From PALSA-243 sp049522755 (lineage in GTDB: Bacteria > Acidobacteriota > Terriglobia > Bryobacterales > Bryobacteraceae), in assembly GCA_049522755.1 (NCBI GenBank), contig JBEKNN010000006.1:1-64000 (forward strand): a stretch of DNA of 64,000 nt. The letters run 5' to 3'. This document shows positions 25,751 to 34,083 of the stretch, piece by piece (position 1 is the first letter of the stretch; every line of letters begins with the position of its first letter). The notes under the pieces are model-generated. The model had not been told where the DNA came from. It ran no database searches and saw only the letters and a program-made list of their open reading frames with translations. Both the position numbers and the translations under genes were made by a program.

Positions 25751-25858
25751 GAGCGCATTATAAAGGGTTCCTGGAGATCGGCGGCTTTTATCGGATCTTA
25801 TCGCCGTCTGCAACCCGATTCGCAAGGCGCCGTGTGCTGTGATAAAAAAGAATCCGAC

Positions 25859-27427
25859 ATGAATAGCGCCGAGTGTCTCCTCAGAACCCTGCTGGCCAAT
25901 GACGTAGATCTGTGTCTCATGAATCCGGGAACGTCCGAGATGCAATTCGTCTCGGCGCTCGACCGCGTGCCTCGCATGCGCGGCGTCCTTGGCCTGTTCG
26001 AAGGAGTCTGCTCAGGCGCAGCGGACGGGTATGCCCGCATGACTGGAAAGCCGGCGGCCACGCTGCTGCACCTTGGTCCGGGATTGGCGAACGCGCTGGC
26101 GAACCTCCACAACGCGCGCAAGGCGCGCTCTCCGGTCGTCAACATTGTCGGTGAGCATTCCACGCAGCACCGCGGCTTCGACGCTCCGTTGACTGCCGAC
26201 ATCGAGGCTTTCGCGCGCCCCGTGTCGGACTGGGTCCTGACGCTGGAGCGAGCCGCCGCCATGGGCGAATCGGCCTCGGCCGCAGTGGCAGCCGCCTTAG
26301 GACCGCCCGGAAAAGTGGCGACCCTGATTGTGCCTGCCGATTTTTCCTGGAGCGAGGCTGGAGAGCCCGGATGCCGGGCGCCCCGGCCTTTCTGGCCCCT
26401 ACCGGCTACTGCGCAGGTCCGCGCCGCAGCGTGCGCATTGCGTTCCGGCCAGGCGGTCGGCCTGCTTCTCGGCGGCTCCGCGCTGCAGACCCGCGGCCTT
26501 CACGCAGCCGATGACGTGCGCGCCATCACCGGCGCAAGAGTCTTCGCCGACCGGAACGCAGCCAGGATGACGCGCGGGCGCAACGTCCCCGCCGTCGAGC
26601 GCATTCCCTACTTCCCTGAGCAGGCGCAGGAGCTGCTCGCCGGATTCGAGCGTCTGATTCTGGTCGAAGCCCGGCCGCCTGTCTCGTTCTTTGGTTATCC
26701 CGGCATGCGAAGCGAGTTGGCGCCTGCCGGCTGCGCCTTCGACGTGCTCGCATCCCAGGATCAGGATGGCGTGGCCGCGCTCGAGTGGCTGGCTTTGGAG
26801 GTAGGCGCGCGTCGGCGGATGAGCCCCACCTCCGGGCCATTGCTAGGGCCATCGCGCCCGGTTCTCCCCAAGGGTGAGCCACTCACCGCGGCTGCCATAG
26901 CCAGGACCGTGGGCGCGCTGGCGCCGGTGGGGGCTATCCTTTCCGATGAGAGCGTATCCTGTAGCGGGCAGATCTGGCCGCACCTGGCTGCCGCCGCCAT
27001 GTACGACCATCTCCCGGTGACGGGCGGCGCCATCGGCCAGGGATTGCCGGTGGCGCTAGGCGCCGCACTGGCCTGCCCCGGCCGCAAGGTGGTGGCGCTC
27101 GAGGCCGACGGTAGCGGCATGTATACCCCGCAATCGCTCTGGACCATGGCGCGCGAGCGGCTGGACGTCACCATCGTCATCCTGGCGAACCGCCGTTACC
27201 GCATCCTCGATATCGAGATGCGTCGGACCGGCGCCGGCGCCGTGGGACCCCGCGCCGACCAGATGATCGACCTTTCACACCCGGAACCGGATTGGATCAG
27301 ATTGGCGGAAGGCTTCGGAGTACAGGCGACGCGCGCCGCCACGGCGGACGAATTCATCCGCGAATTCGGCGCGGCTATGCGGGAGCCCGGGCCCCAGCTC
27401 ATCGAGGCTGTGCTTGATCGAGAGTGA
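25859..27427 (+). CDS. Thiamine-diphosphate enzyme, acetolactate synthase-like
   Basis: Predicted 522-aa protein from the ATG at 25859. The N-terminal pyrimidine-binding part contains MNPGTSEMQFVSALDRVP and the catalytic glutamate (near residue 48) in GVLGLFEGVCSGAADGYAR; the C-terminal pyrophosphate-binding part has GGAIGQGLPVALGAALACPG, EADGSGMYTPQSLWTMARE and VILANRRYRILDIE. This is the ThDP fold of acetolactate synthase large subunit-like enzymes that act on 2-keto acids. The IlvB regulatory partner (ilvN) is not adjacent, so a specialised decarboxylase or lyase role is equally likely. Cytoplasmic, monocistronic, divergent from the 24941 gene. Confidence 0.82.
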   Translation: MNSAECLLRTLLANDVDLCLMNPGTSEMQFVSALDRVPRMRGVLGLFEGVCSGAADGYARMTGKPAATLLHLGPGLANALANLHNARKARSPVVNIVGEHSTQHRGFDAPLTADIEAFARPVSDWVLTLERAAAMGESASAAVAAALGPPGKVATLIVPADFSWSEAGEPGCRAPRPFWPLPATAQVRAAACALRSGQAVGLLLGGSALQTRGLHAADDVRAITGARVFADRNAARMTRGRNVPAVERIPYFPEQAQELLAGFERLILVEARPPVSFFGYPGMRSELAPAGCAFDVLASQDQDGVAALEWLALEVGARRRMSPTSGPLLGPSRPVLPKGEPLTAAAIARTVGALAPVGAILSDESVSCSGQIWPHLAAAAMYDHLPVTGGAIGQGLPVALGAALACPGRKVVALEADGSGMYTPQSLWTMARERLDVTIVILANRRYRILDIEMRRTGAGAVGPRADQMIDLSHPEPDWIRLAEGFGVQATRAATADEFIREFGAAMREPGPQLIEAVLDRE

Positions 27428-27623
27428 CAGCCGTCTCGGGGAGAAACCTGACGGTTAAAAAAACCGACTTCTCCCAGCCGGAATCCAGCATATGGCCTGT
27501 CATTCGCAGGGTATTGTTATGGCTTGTTAGATTTAACACTTCTAGATCGGACAATTGGTGGGGCGACTAACTAAACCATACTATACTTGCTAGTCAAGTT
27601 CAGTTCAGTTGTGTGAGGTGCCT

Positions 27624-28751
27624 GTGAAGAGATTTCCCCTTTCGCCCGCCATCCTTTTGGGAGCAGTCATCGTGTTCGTTATGCCTGCCCGCGCCGGGCT
27701 GATTATCGACACAATCTTCGATAGCAGCATCACCAGCGACCCCAATGCCGCAATTATCAAGGCTGCGATCGATACAGCCGTCCAGACGTTCGAAAGTCTC
27801 TATAGCAACCCGATCACGGTTTCCATTCTGTTTCAGGAGGGTGGGGGGCTGGGCCAAAGCAACGATCTGGTTTACGGCGTGACATATACCAGTTTCTATA
27901 ACGGGCTTTTGGCGAACGACGGCAATCCGGCGGCGATTGCGGGTCTGGACGCGAATGGCGGCGATCCCAATACCAATGGCGGAGTCAATCCGGTGGGCAA
28001 CGTGAACGAGATCGAGATTAAGAGCGCGAATGCCAGGGCGTTGGGAATCGATATCGCTCCGGGATGCGTGGTGACCCCCACCGGAGATGGCACGGCCGGT
28101 GGCAATGTTCCGAATATTTGCGCCTTTACCGGGTCGGGCGCCACGGTGGACGGCATCGTCAGCCTGAATACGGCGATTACCACTCCTCCGAATAGCCAGA
28201 CATTTCCCGACCCAAGCTACTACGATCTGGTGTCCACGGCCGAACACGAAATCGACGAAGTGCTGGGGCTTGGCTCCGCGCTGGAAAACTGCGACTCGAC
28301 GAGCCCGTCCGGCGCCTGTCAGCCTGGGGCCACTCTCAATGCCGCGAACGACACACCCATAGGTGTAGGCGCGCCCGAAGACCTTTTCCGGTGGAGCGCG
28401 GCGACCGGCGGCACGCGTACGCTCAGTACCAATTGCAATACGCCCACCAGCGCGTACTTTGCCTACGGCCCGTCTACCGGAGCGATCGCGCAGTTCAACA
28501 ATGCCTGTAACGGGGGCGATTTCGGAGATTGGCAGAGCAACCCTCTCCCGCCTGGCGTGAACCCGCAGGTGCAGGATGCGTTCGGGGCCGCGGGCGCAAC
28601 CCCGGTCTATGGGCCCAGTGAAATCGATGCCATGACAGCGATCGGATATGACTTAGCCTCGCCCACGCCCGAGCCCGGCGCCATGGTTCTGTTAGGCGCC
28701 GGCTTGGTAATGCTCGGGGTGTACCGGCTGCGTTTGCGCTCCGTGTTTTAG
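27624..28751 (+). CDS. PEP-CTERM metalloprotease-like protein (NF038122 type)
   Basis: Predicted 375-aa secreted protein. The GTG at 27624 is preferred because GAGGTG precedes it and it opens a signal peptide (KRFPLSPAILLGAVIVFVMPARAG). The mature part is rich in Asn, Gly and Thr and contains STAEHEIDEVLGLGS near residue 210, an H-E-x-x-E-like motif seen in the NF038122 metalloprotease family in place of H-E-x-x-H. The last 28 residues (TPEPGAMVLLGAGLVMLGVY, then basic residues) are a PEP-CTERM sorting tail, recognised by an exosortase. Its 3' end overlaps the convergent radical SAM gene by four bases. Confidence 0.82.
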   Translation: MKRFPLSPAILLGAVIVFVMPARAGLIIDTIFDSSITSDPNAAIIKAAIDTAVQTFESLYSNPITVSILFQEGGGLGQSNDLVYGVTYTSFYNGLLANDGNPAAIAGLDANGGDPNTNGGVNPVGNVNEIEIKSANARALGIDIAPGCVVTPTGDGTAGGNVPNICAFTGSGATVDGIVSLNTAITTPPNSQTFPDPSYYDLVSTAEHEIDEVLGLGSALENCDSTSPSGACQPGATLNAANDTPIGVGAPEDLFRWSAATGGTRTLSTNCNTPTSAYFAYGPSTGAIAQFNNACNGGDFGDWQSNPLPPGVNPQVQDAFGAAGATPVYGPSEIDAMTAIGYDLASPTPEPGAMVLLGAGLVMLGVYRLRLRSVF

Positions 28752-30037
28752 CTGAAGCTGCCGCTGGCTCCTTGAAAGCCTCGCAGCGCCTGCTTACCCA
28801 TCCACTTCACCACCCGCATGGCGTCGTAGCAATACGCCAGATTGTGATTAAGCGTGGAGAAGCAGTGCGGCTGGCAACCGGTTTTCATTTCCTCGAGCTG
28901 CTTCTTCTCGAAGTTGTGACTGCCCACAACTCCCCAATCGAAAGTGGCCGAATACATGGGGAAACAGGGAGCCAGCGTGCCGTCGACGCGGACGATCACG
29001 TTGTTATGGCCGGCGCGGCAGTTCCATTCCTGCAGCTTGCCGCGCATGAACTCGCGCATTTCGTTCAGACGCTGCACTGAGTTCACCATCTTATAACCGG
29101 ACTGGTTCTTTTCGATCAGCCAATCCACTAACTTGTCCACTTCGGGCCAGTCTTCCTTATGGATGTAAGTCACGTTGTCGTGGAAGTGCTCGAAGTGCTC
29201 GGGCTCGATCATGGGCGGTTCGTTGATATGGTAATCGGTGGCGATGCGATGCTCCCGCGCGATCTCGGTAAGCTGCCGGATATCGTCCATGTTGTGGCGG
29301 CAGATGTTCATATTGAAGAACACCGTGTACCCATAACGAAATTGCCGCTTCACCAGGTGATCGAAGTGCGAGCGGATGGGCGCGAGCGCTTTCGGCAGCC
29401 CGGGCTTGATCTCGAGCGCGTCCACCGCCAGGTTAAACGTGGCCACGCCGGCGTCGCCCAGACGGTCGATCACATCGGGACGCAGCAGCCGTCCGTTGGT
29501 GGGTACATAAATCCAGAAACCCTTCTTGGCGGCGTAATACACCACCTTGTGAACGAACTGCGGCCGCAGCAGGGGCTCGCCGCCCATCAGCGCAAGCACG
29601 CGGCAGCCGTGATCGTGCAGCCAGTCGATGGACCGCCGCGCGATATCTTCCGTCATGCCCGCAACCCGGTTATCGAAGGCCCAGCAGTAGTGACAATCCA
29701 GGTTGCATTTCCACTCGGTGAAGAGGTAAGCGATGATCGGATGGAAATCGCCAGGCATGACTCGCGAGCGGACATAAGGAAAAAGCCAGCCGCGCATGGC
29801 CCGGTACACATAAGGGGCCGTCCAGGAGCGTTTATCGGGAATGGCCTCGGGATCGGCCAGATTCGCCAGATGGGGCCTGGACGGGAACTCGGGTTCCGGC
29901 AGCGTCATCGGCTCCGCCGGATTGGGCAGCAGCGATTTCGCCTTGGAGTTCTTGTTTACCAACAGGTCATGGAGTTGTACATCGACGCGAAATGTGGAAT
30001 GAGGTTGTGGTGTTGCTTGATCTGTTCGAAGCGCCAT
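28748..30037 (-). CDS. Radical SAM protein with SPASM-like C-terminus
   Basis: Predicted 429-aa enzyme; an AGGAGG ribosome site nine bases before the ATG at 30037 supports the start. The radical SAM cluster motif is CNLDCHYC (three cysteines, W before), followed by VLALMGGEPLLRPQF, the conserved G-G-E-P. The C-terminal part has CRAGHNNVIVRVDGTLAPCF and GCQPHCFSTLNHNLAYCYD, cysteines that could hold an auxiliary cluster as in SPASM/twitch proteins. The substrate is unknown; no peptide precursor or partner is visible nearby. It is convergent with the PEP-CTERM gene. Confidence 0.82.
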   Translation of the reverse strand: MALRTDQATPQPHSTFRVDVQLHDLLVNKNSKAKSLLPNPAEPMTLPEPEFPSRPHLANLADPEAIPDKRSWTAPYVYRAMRGWLFPYVRSRVMPGDFHPIIAYLFTEWKCNLDCHYCWAFDNRVAGMTEDIARRSIDWLHDHGCRVLALMGGEPLLRPQFVHKVVYYAAKKGFWIYVPTNGRLLRPDVIDRLGDAGVATFNLAVDALEIKPGLPKALAPIRSHFDHLVKRQFRYGYTVFFNMNICRHNMDDIRQLTEIAREHRIATDYHINEPPMIEPEHFEHFHDNVTYIHKEDWPEVDKLVDWLIEKNQSGYKMVNSVQRLNEMREFMRGKLQEWNCRAGHNNVIVRVDGTLAPCFPMYSATFDWGVVGSHNFEKKQLEEMKTGCQPHCFSTLNHNLAYCYDAMRVVKWMGKQALRGFQGASGSFS

Positions 30038-30218
30038 CGCGCAGTCCTCCTAGTTCTCTCAGAAGTGTGTTTTTTCAGCCCGACCGCAGGTGCCGCGGGG
30101 GACTCAATGTCGATATCTTAACAAGCAAGATCGGCCTGAATCCGTATGTTAGTGAACAGACGTACGCTAATCACGTAAAGATCCGATCCGCTCCGATCCA
30201 CGGTGATAAGGTGAAAGC

Positions 30219-31226
30219 GTGCCCGCAATTAACCGCCAGATCACGCTGGCCTCGCGGCCGGCCGGAATGCCCAAGGTGACCGACTTCCACCTGGTCGAAT
30301 CGCCCATGCCGAAGGCGGGACCGGGCGAGGCGCTGGTGTATGGGTTATATCTTTCCGTCGACCCCTACATGCGTGCGAGAATCGGCGGCGCCGGCGGGTA
30401 CGCCAAACCGGTAGAACCCGGTGAAGTGATGGTGGGCGCGGTAGCCGGCGAGGTGATCGAGTCGCACGACCCGCGCCTTGCCCCAGGCGACTTCGTGGAG
30501 GGAATGCTGGGGTGGCAGGAGTATGCCGTGGCCCAGGCGAAATCGCTGCGCAAGATCAATCCGGATGTCGCGCCAGTCAGCGCCGCTTTATCCGTACTGG
30601 GCATACCGGGATTGACGGCCTATTTCGGCCTGCTCGACATCTGCCGCCCGCAGCCTGGCGAAACCGTGTTGATCTCCGGCGCGGCGGGCGCCGTGGGTTC
30701 GCTGGTGGGGCAAATCGCCAGGATCAAGCGCTGCCGCGCCATCGGCATCGCGGGCAGCAAAGAGAAGGTCCGCTTTCTGACACGCGATCTGGGTTTCGAC
30801 GCCGCCTTCAACTACAAGGAATGCGCGAATTACGACGCCAAACTTCGCGAGGTGTGTCCCAACGGCATCGACATCTACTTCGATAACGTAGGCGGAGCCA
30901 TCACCGATGCCGCCATCCAGCGGTTAAACGTTCGCGGACGCGTGGCGGTGTGCGGCCAGATCTCGCAGTATAACTCCGACGAACCGCAGATGGGCCCACG
31001 CTGGTTGGGGCAACTGGTAGCCAAACAGGCCAGGGTGGAAGGATTCCTGGTCAAGCAGTTCGCCAGCCGGTTCGACGAGGGCTACCGGCAATTAGCGGTG
31101 TGGCTGCACGACAAGAGGATCCAGTATCGCGAGGACGTTGTGACTGGCCTCGAGAATGCGCCCCGCGCCTTCATCGGGATGCTGCAGGGCCAAAACATTG
31201 GCAAGCAACTGGTCAAGCTGGCGTAA
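30219..31226 (+). CDS. NADP-dependent MDR oxidoreductase (curcumin/double-bond reductase-like)
   Basis: Predicted 335-aa zinc-free medium-chain reductase with a GTG start. The N-terminal domain holds GLYLSVDPYMRARIG and the Rossmann part has LLDICRPQPGETVLISGAAGAVGSLVGQIAR with the A-A-G-A-V-G-S dinucleotide-binding loop; GFDAAFNYKE and YFDNVGGAITDAAIQRLN follow. Zinc-binding cysteines are absent, which fits the CurA/leukotriene B4 12-hydroxydehydrogenase-like subgroup that reduces alpha-beta unsaturated ketones and aldehydes. Physiological substrate unknown. A short REP-like hairpin begins four bases after its stop. Confidence 0.88.
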   Translation: MPAINRQITLASRPAGMPKVTDFHLVESPMPKAGPGEALVYGLYLSVDPYMRARIGGAGGYAKPVEPGEVMVGAVAGEVIESHDPRLAPGDFVEGMLGWQEYAVAQAKSLRKINPDVAPVSAALSVLGIPGLTAYFGLLDICRPQPGETVLISGAAGAVGSLVGQIARIKRCRAIGIAGSKEKVRFLTRDLGFDAAFNYKECANYDAKLREVCPNGIDIYFDNVGGAITDAAIQRLNVRGRVAVCGQISQYNSDEPQMGPRWLGQLVAKQARVEGFLVKQFASRFDEGYRQLAVWLHDKRIQYREDVVTGLENAPRAFIGMLQGQNIGKQLVKLA

Positions 31227-31230
31227 TTAA

Positions 31231-31254
31231 GTAAGACGGGCTTCCTGGCCTGTC
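31231..31254. repeat. Single REP-like hairpin unit
   Basis: GTAAGACGGGC-ttcctg-GCCTGTC starts four bases after the oxidoreductase stop. The stem has one G-T wobble and resembles the 41980-42120 units. Confidence 0.6.
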
Positions 31255-31307
31255 TCTCCAGTTCAATACCCGCCGATTCACTCAAGCTATGCGCTACCCT
31301 TGGGTTT

Positions 31308-31814
31308 ATGCCCCCTGCCGTCAAGTTAGTCGATCCGTCCCAGAACGAATTCCTCGCCAGTCTGGAAGCCAAGTCCAAACACCCCAACCCGTTTTTTCGC
31401 GCCATGGCCAACCGGCCGGAGTCGCTGAAGAACTTCGTGCCGTTCTACAGTTCCGTGGTTGGTCCCGGTTCCGTGGAGCGCCGCATTAAATCGCTGGTTT
31501 ACATGGCTTGCTCCTACGCCAACGAATGTGCGTTCTGCATCTTCGCCAATTCCGCGGGCGCCAGGAAAGCCGGCATTACCGAGGATGAGATGCGCGCCCT
31601 CCAGACCGAGCAGGATCAGGATTTCAACGAGCCCGAGCGCGCCGCGATTCGCTATGCGCGCGAGCTGACTCGCACCGCCGATGCCGATGAGACGCGCGCC
31701 GCGCTGACCGAGCATTTCAGCAGCGAGCAGATTGTGGAAATCACGCTGGTGGCGGCGATTTCCAACTTCACCAACCGCTTCAATAATGGACTCCGCATCG
31801 AGCCCGAAGACTGA
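31308..31814 (+). CDS. Carboxymuconolactone decarboxylase/AhpD-like protein
   Basis: Predicted 168-aa all-helical protein of the AhpD/CMD superfamily, close to the 'peroxidase-related' type. The key segment is ACSYANECAFCIFANSAGARKAG, with the C-x-x-C redox pair near residues 74-77 but the downstream histidine of the classical motif replaced, so hydroperoxide reduction is uncertain. Conserved flanks are VERRIKSLVYMA before and ERAAIRYARELTRTADA after. Its stop overlaps the rlmB start by one base (TGATG), so both genes are probably co-translated. Cytoplasmic. Confidence 0.82.
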   Translation: MPPAVKLVDPSQNEFLASLEAKSKHPNPFFRAMANRPESLKNFVPFYSSVVGPGSVERRIKSLVYMACSYANECAFCIFANSAGARKAGITEDEMRALQTEQDQDFNEPERAAIRYARELTRTADADETRAALTEHFSSEQIVEITLVAAISNFTNRFNNGLRIEPED

Positions 31815-32599
31815 TGGCGATTCTCAGCGGCATTCATCCCGTGGCCGAAGCCCTGCGGGCCAAGCGTGCGATCGAGCGCATTCTGGTGGCGCAGGGCGCG
31901 GGTGGGCCGCGCATGCAGGAGATCATCGATATGGCGCGCCGCGCCGCGGTGCCGGTGCGCTTTGAGCCGCGCGGCGCGCTGGACCGTCTGGCCGGCAGCG
32001 CCGCGCATCAAGGCGTGGTCGCCATGGGTGCGGCCAACAAGTACGCGGATTTCGAAACCCTAATCTCGTCCCAGCTAGTCTCGTCCCAGTTGGTCTCGAC
32101 CCAGCAAGCCTCGGCGCCGCTGGTGGTAGTGCTGGACGGAGTGGAAGATCCGCACAATCTGGGCGCGGTGATTCGCACGGCGCATGCGGCTGGCGCGGGC
32201 GCGGTGATCATCCCGGAACGGCGCGCGGCAGGCGTGACCGATGTGGTGGCGAAGGCCGCGGCAGGGGCGCTCGAATACCTGCCCGTCACGCGCGTCACCA
32301 ATATCAACCGGGCCCTCGAAGAGCTCAAGGAAAAAGGCTATTGGATCTACGGCCTGGATGAGCGCGGCACGGAAACCTACGACCAGGCCGATTACGCCGC
32401 GCCCACCGCTTTCGTGCTGGGTGGTGAAGGCAAGGGGCTGCACGAGCAGGTCCGCAAGCATTGCGACGTACTGGTGCGGATTCCCATGGCGGGCAAAATC
32501 TCATCGCTCAATGTTTCAGTAGCGGCGGGAGTGGTGCTGTTTGAGTGGAAGCGGCGGGTGGCGGCGCGCGCAACGAGCCCGACAAACGCCACGGGATGA
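31814..32599 (+). CDS. rlmB: 23S rRNA 2'-O-methyltransferase of the SpoU/RlmB family
   Basis: Predicted 261-aa SPOUT enzyme. It begins with the family's substrate-binding domain (LSGIHPVAEALRAKR), then the three SpoU motifs: VLDGVEDPHNLGAVIRTAHAAG, AFVLGGEGKGLHEQVRKHCD, and VRIPMAGKISSLNVSVAAGV, which form the SAM-binding trefoil knot. RlmB methylates a guanosine in the 23S rRNA peptidyl-transferase loop; exact target inferred. The linker between the two domains carries three near-copies of a 5-residue repeat (SSQLV, SSQLV, STQQA) encoded by a 15-bp tandem repeat. Overlaps the AhpD-like gene by one base. Confidence 0.92.
   Translation: MAILSGIHPVAEALRAKRAIERILVAQGAGGPRMQEIIDMARRAAVPVRFEPRGALDRLAGSAAHQGVVAMGAANKYADFETLISSQLVSSQLVSTQQASAPLVVVLDGVEDPHNLGAVIRTAHAAGAGAVIIPERRAAGVTDVVAKAAAGALEYLPVTRVTNINRALEELKEKGYWIYGLDERGTETYDQADYAAPTAFVLGGEGKGLHEQVRKHCDVLVRIPMAGKISSLNVSVAAGVVLFEWKRRVAARATSPTNATG
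32064..32108 (+). repeat. Three 15-bp tandem repeats in the rlmB linker
   Basis: TCTCGTCCCAGCTAG, TCTCGTCCCAGTTGG and TCTCGACCCAGCAAG follow each other without gaps, keep frame and lie in the flexible linker between the two RlmB domains. Confidence 0.8.
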
Positions 32600-32653
32600 G
32601 CGCGCGATCCGGAGCCGCTCCCGTTCTCAAACCGCTGCGCGAATGATAGAGTT

Positions 32654-33187
32654 TCACCGCTGTATCGTTCGGTGCGTATCCGACGATCCCATCAGCCTGC
32701 GAATCGTGGGCGCCAGGGCCTCAATGAACGCGTCTCTGTGGCGCTGCCATCGCCCAGGGTAAGGCAGATGAATGACGGGACCGCGCCAGTCTGCCGCCGA
32801 GCAAGCTTGCGCGACATTGCCGGCGATAGAGCGGAGGACGGGAGCGATGATTGCCGGCTGAAGCTGGGCGATTCTACGTGAGAGTGATCTCTCTCCAGCG
32901 TGGCGGGCAGCCTGTCGAGATTGGGAATCCAAGCAATCTACGGGTTCCGCACACAGATCGGTCAGGTAGCAGCCAGAGGCTTGGAACACCGCGAGAAAAT
33001 TGTCATCGTCGATCGATGGATCGATGCTTCGAAACGCATCACGCATCGCGCGGTAAAGTCCGGAGTTGCGGGAGTAAAAGAAGCGTCCCGAAGCGGGTGG
33101 CGCTTCGCCAATAAACAAAAGTTGAACGTGCGCCGGCAGAAAGACGCGCCTCAGCTTCTCTCGATCGCGCCGTGTTCGCAGCGTCAT
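32654..33187 (-). CDS. Uracil-DNA glycosylase superfamily-like protein
   Basis: Predicted 177-aa protein. The ATG at 33187 overlaps the stop of a short upstream frame (ATGA) and gives MTLRTRRDREKLRRVF; the longer frame from 33295 is less likely. The segment LLFIGEAPPASGRFFYSRNSGLYRAM resembles motif 1 of the uracil-DNA glycosylase superfamily (G-E-A-P-P ... F), and GPVIHLPYPGRW near the end could be motif 2. Proteins of this kind are uncharacterised relatives and may not excise uracil. Cytoplasmic; a DNA-repair role is inferred from fold only. Confidence 0.6.
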   Translation of the reverse strand: MTLRTRRDREKLRRVFLPAHVQLLFIGEAPPASGRFFYSRNSGLYRAMRDAFRSIDPSIDDDNFLAVFQASGCYLTDLCAEPVDCLDSQSRQAARHAGERSLSRRIAQLQPAIIAPVLRSIAGNVAQACSAADWRGPVIHLPYPGRWQRHRDAFIEALAPTIRRLMGSSDTHRTIQR

Positions 33188-33327
33188 TTCGGAGCTTGTA
33201 CCATTCGGACAACCTGAATCTCGCTGCCCCGAATCGACTCGCAATTCAAGGCGAGCTTCCCCGGCGTGTCGGGATCGAACGTTGCCATAATCCACTGCCC
33301 GCGAAGATCGTGGGCGCCGATCGCCAC
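33184..33327 (-). CDS. Short frame coupled to the UDG-like gene, unassigned
   Basis: From the GTG at 33327 a 47-codon frame reads AIGAHDLRGQWIMATFDPDT, then GKLALNCESIRGSEIQVVRM, and ends with TGA overlapping the ATG of the UDG-like gene. The amino-acid pattern is protein-like and the ATGA overlap suggests coupling. The frame continues upstream to a stop without a better start, so it may be the 3' piece of a broken gene. No family recognised. Confidence 0.35.
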   Translation of the reverse strand: MAIGAHDLRGQWIMATFDPDTPGKLALNCESIRGSEIQVVRMVQAPK

Positions 33328-33454
33328 TTCGTCGAAACGAACCGACCCGCTAATACACTATGGATCGAGGGCCGGATTATCGGAATGGCGATAAACCGCT
33401 TGAGTCCCACGAAGAGAGGGTTACAGAATATGATAAGACGCAGACTGAGGGCCC

Positions 33455-33661
33455 TTGTCCACGTTTCCATCCGAGGCGTTTGGGGTGGGCTTTGGGTTCG
33501 CCTTTGGAAAATGGTTTGGCGCACCGCGCTTTGCTCCGCAGAAGCTTTTCCGGCTTTTTTACTGCCCCGCGAAACCGGGAACGGCGATGGCAGAGTTTCG
33601 CCCTCGTGATTCTAAGCCCGCGCGAGTTGCCGCGTGGTCTAAGTGGGAGGCAAATTGGTAG
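33455..33661 (+). CDS. Small possible protein, coupled to the 33643 gene
   Basis: A 68-codon frame starts at TTG 33455 just after GAGGG and reads GVGFGFAFGKWFGAPRF near its start, a glycine- and phenylalanine-rich stretch that could be membrane-active, then AEFRPRDSKPARVAAWSKWE before a TAG that overlaps the next gene. The coupling and the codon pattern make it plausible, but no homologue is known to me and the start is weak. Confidence 0.35.
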   Translation: MSTFPSEAFGVGFGFAFGKWFGAPRFAPQKLFRLFYCPAKPGTAMAEFRPRDSKPARVAAWSKWEANW

Positions 33662-34059
33662 ACGCACAAATCGCCGATGGAATATTGGAGTTGCGCGTGC
33701 GTGGATTGCACAAGCTCTGGGCAATGAGAAATTCTATCCAGATTCCTCTTGCATCGATAGAACTCGTTCGTATCGACGCCGAGCGGGCCCGAGCAGGACC
33801 GGAAGGAACCCGCAATCCCGGAACGAGTATCCCGGGCGTACTCACGGCGGGAACTTTCCATGCAGGCGTCAATCGAACATTCTGGGACGTACACAATCCG
33901 GATAACGCGATAAGTATCAAACTCAGAAGTACTCAGGATCTTTTCGCCGGGATTGAGGACCGGTATGACGAGTTTATCGTGGAAGTCGCAGATCCGGCTG
34001 AAACAGTGGACCGCATCAATCGCGCACTGTCCAAAGCTCTGGAAGATGGCCGCAACTAA
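33643..34059 (+). CDS. Conserved hypothetical protein with PH-like layout
   Basis: Predicted 138-aa soluble protein. The start is uncertain: the GTG at 33643 has no ribosome site, while GGGAGG lies four bases before a TTG at 33655 in the same frame. Strand-rich sequence DGILELRVRGLHKLWAMRN, then IPLASIELVRIDAE, then a loop with GTSIPGVLTAGTFHAG, then VHNPDNAISIKLR and VEVADPAETVDRINRALSKA at the C-terminal helix. The 'RGLHKLWAxR' and terminal-helix pattern recurs in conserved hypothetical proteins with a bacterial PH-domain-like shape. Function unknown. Confidence 0.6.
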   Translation: MGGKLVDAQIADGILELRVRGLHKLWAMRNSIQIPLASIELVRIDAERARAGPEGTRNPGTSIPGVLTAGTFHAGVNRTFWDVHNPDNAISIKLRSTQDLFAGIEDRYDEFIVEVADPAETVDRINRALSKALEDGRN

Positions 34060-34083
34060 TATGCAGAGCGTGCCGGGAACGAG

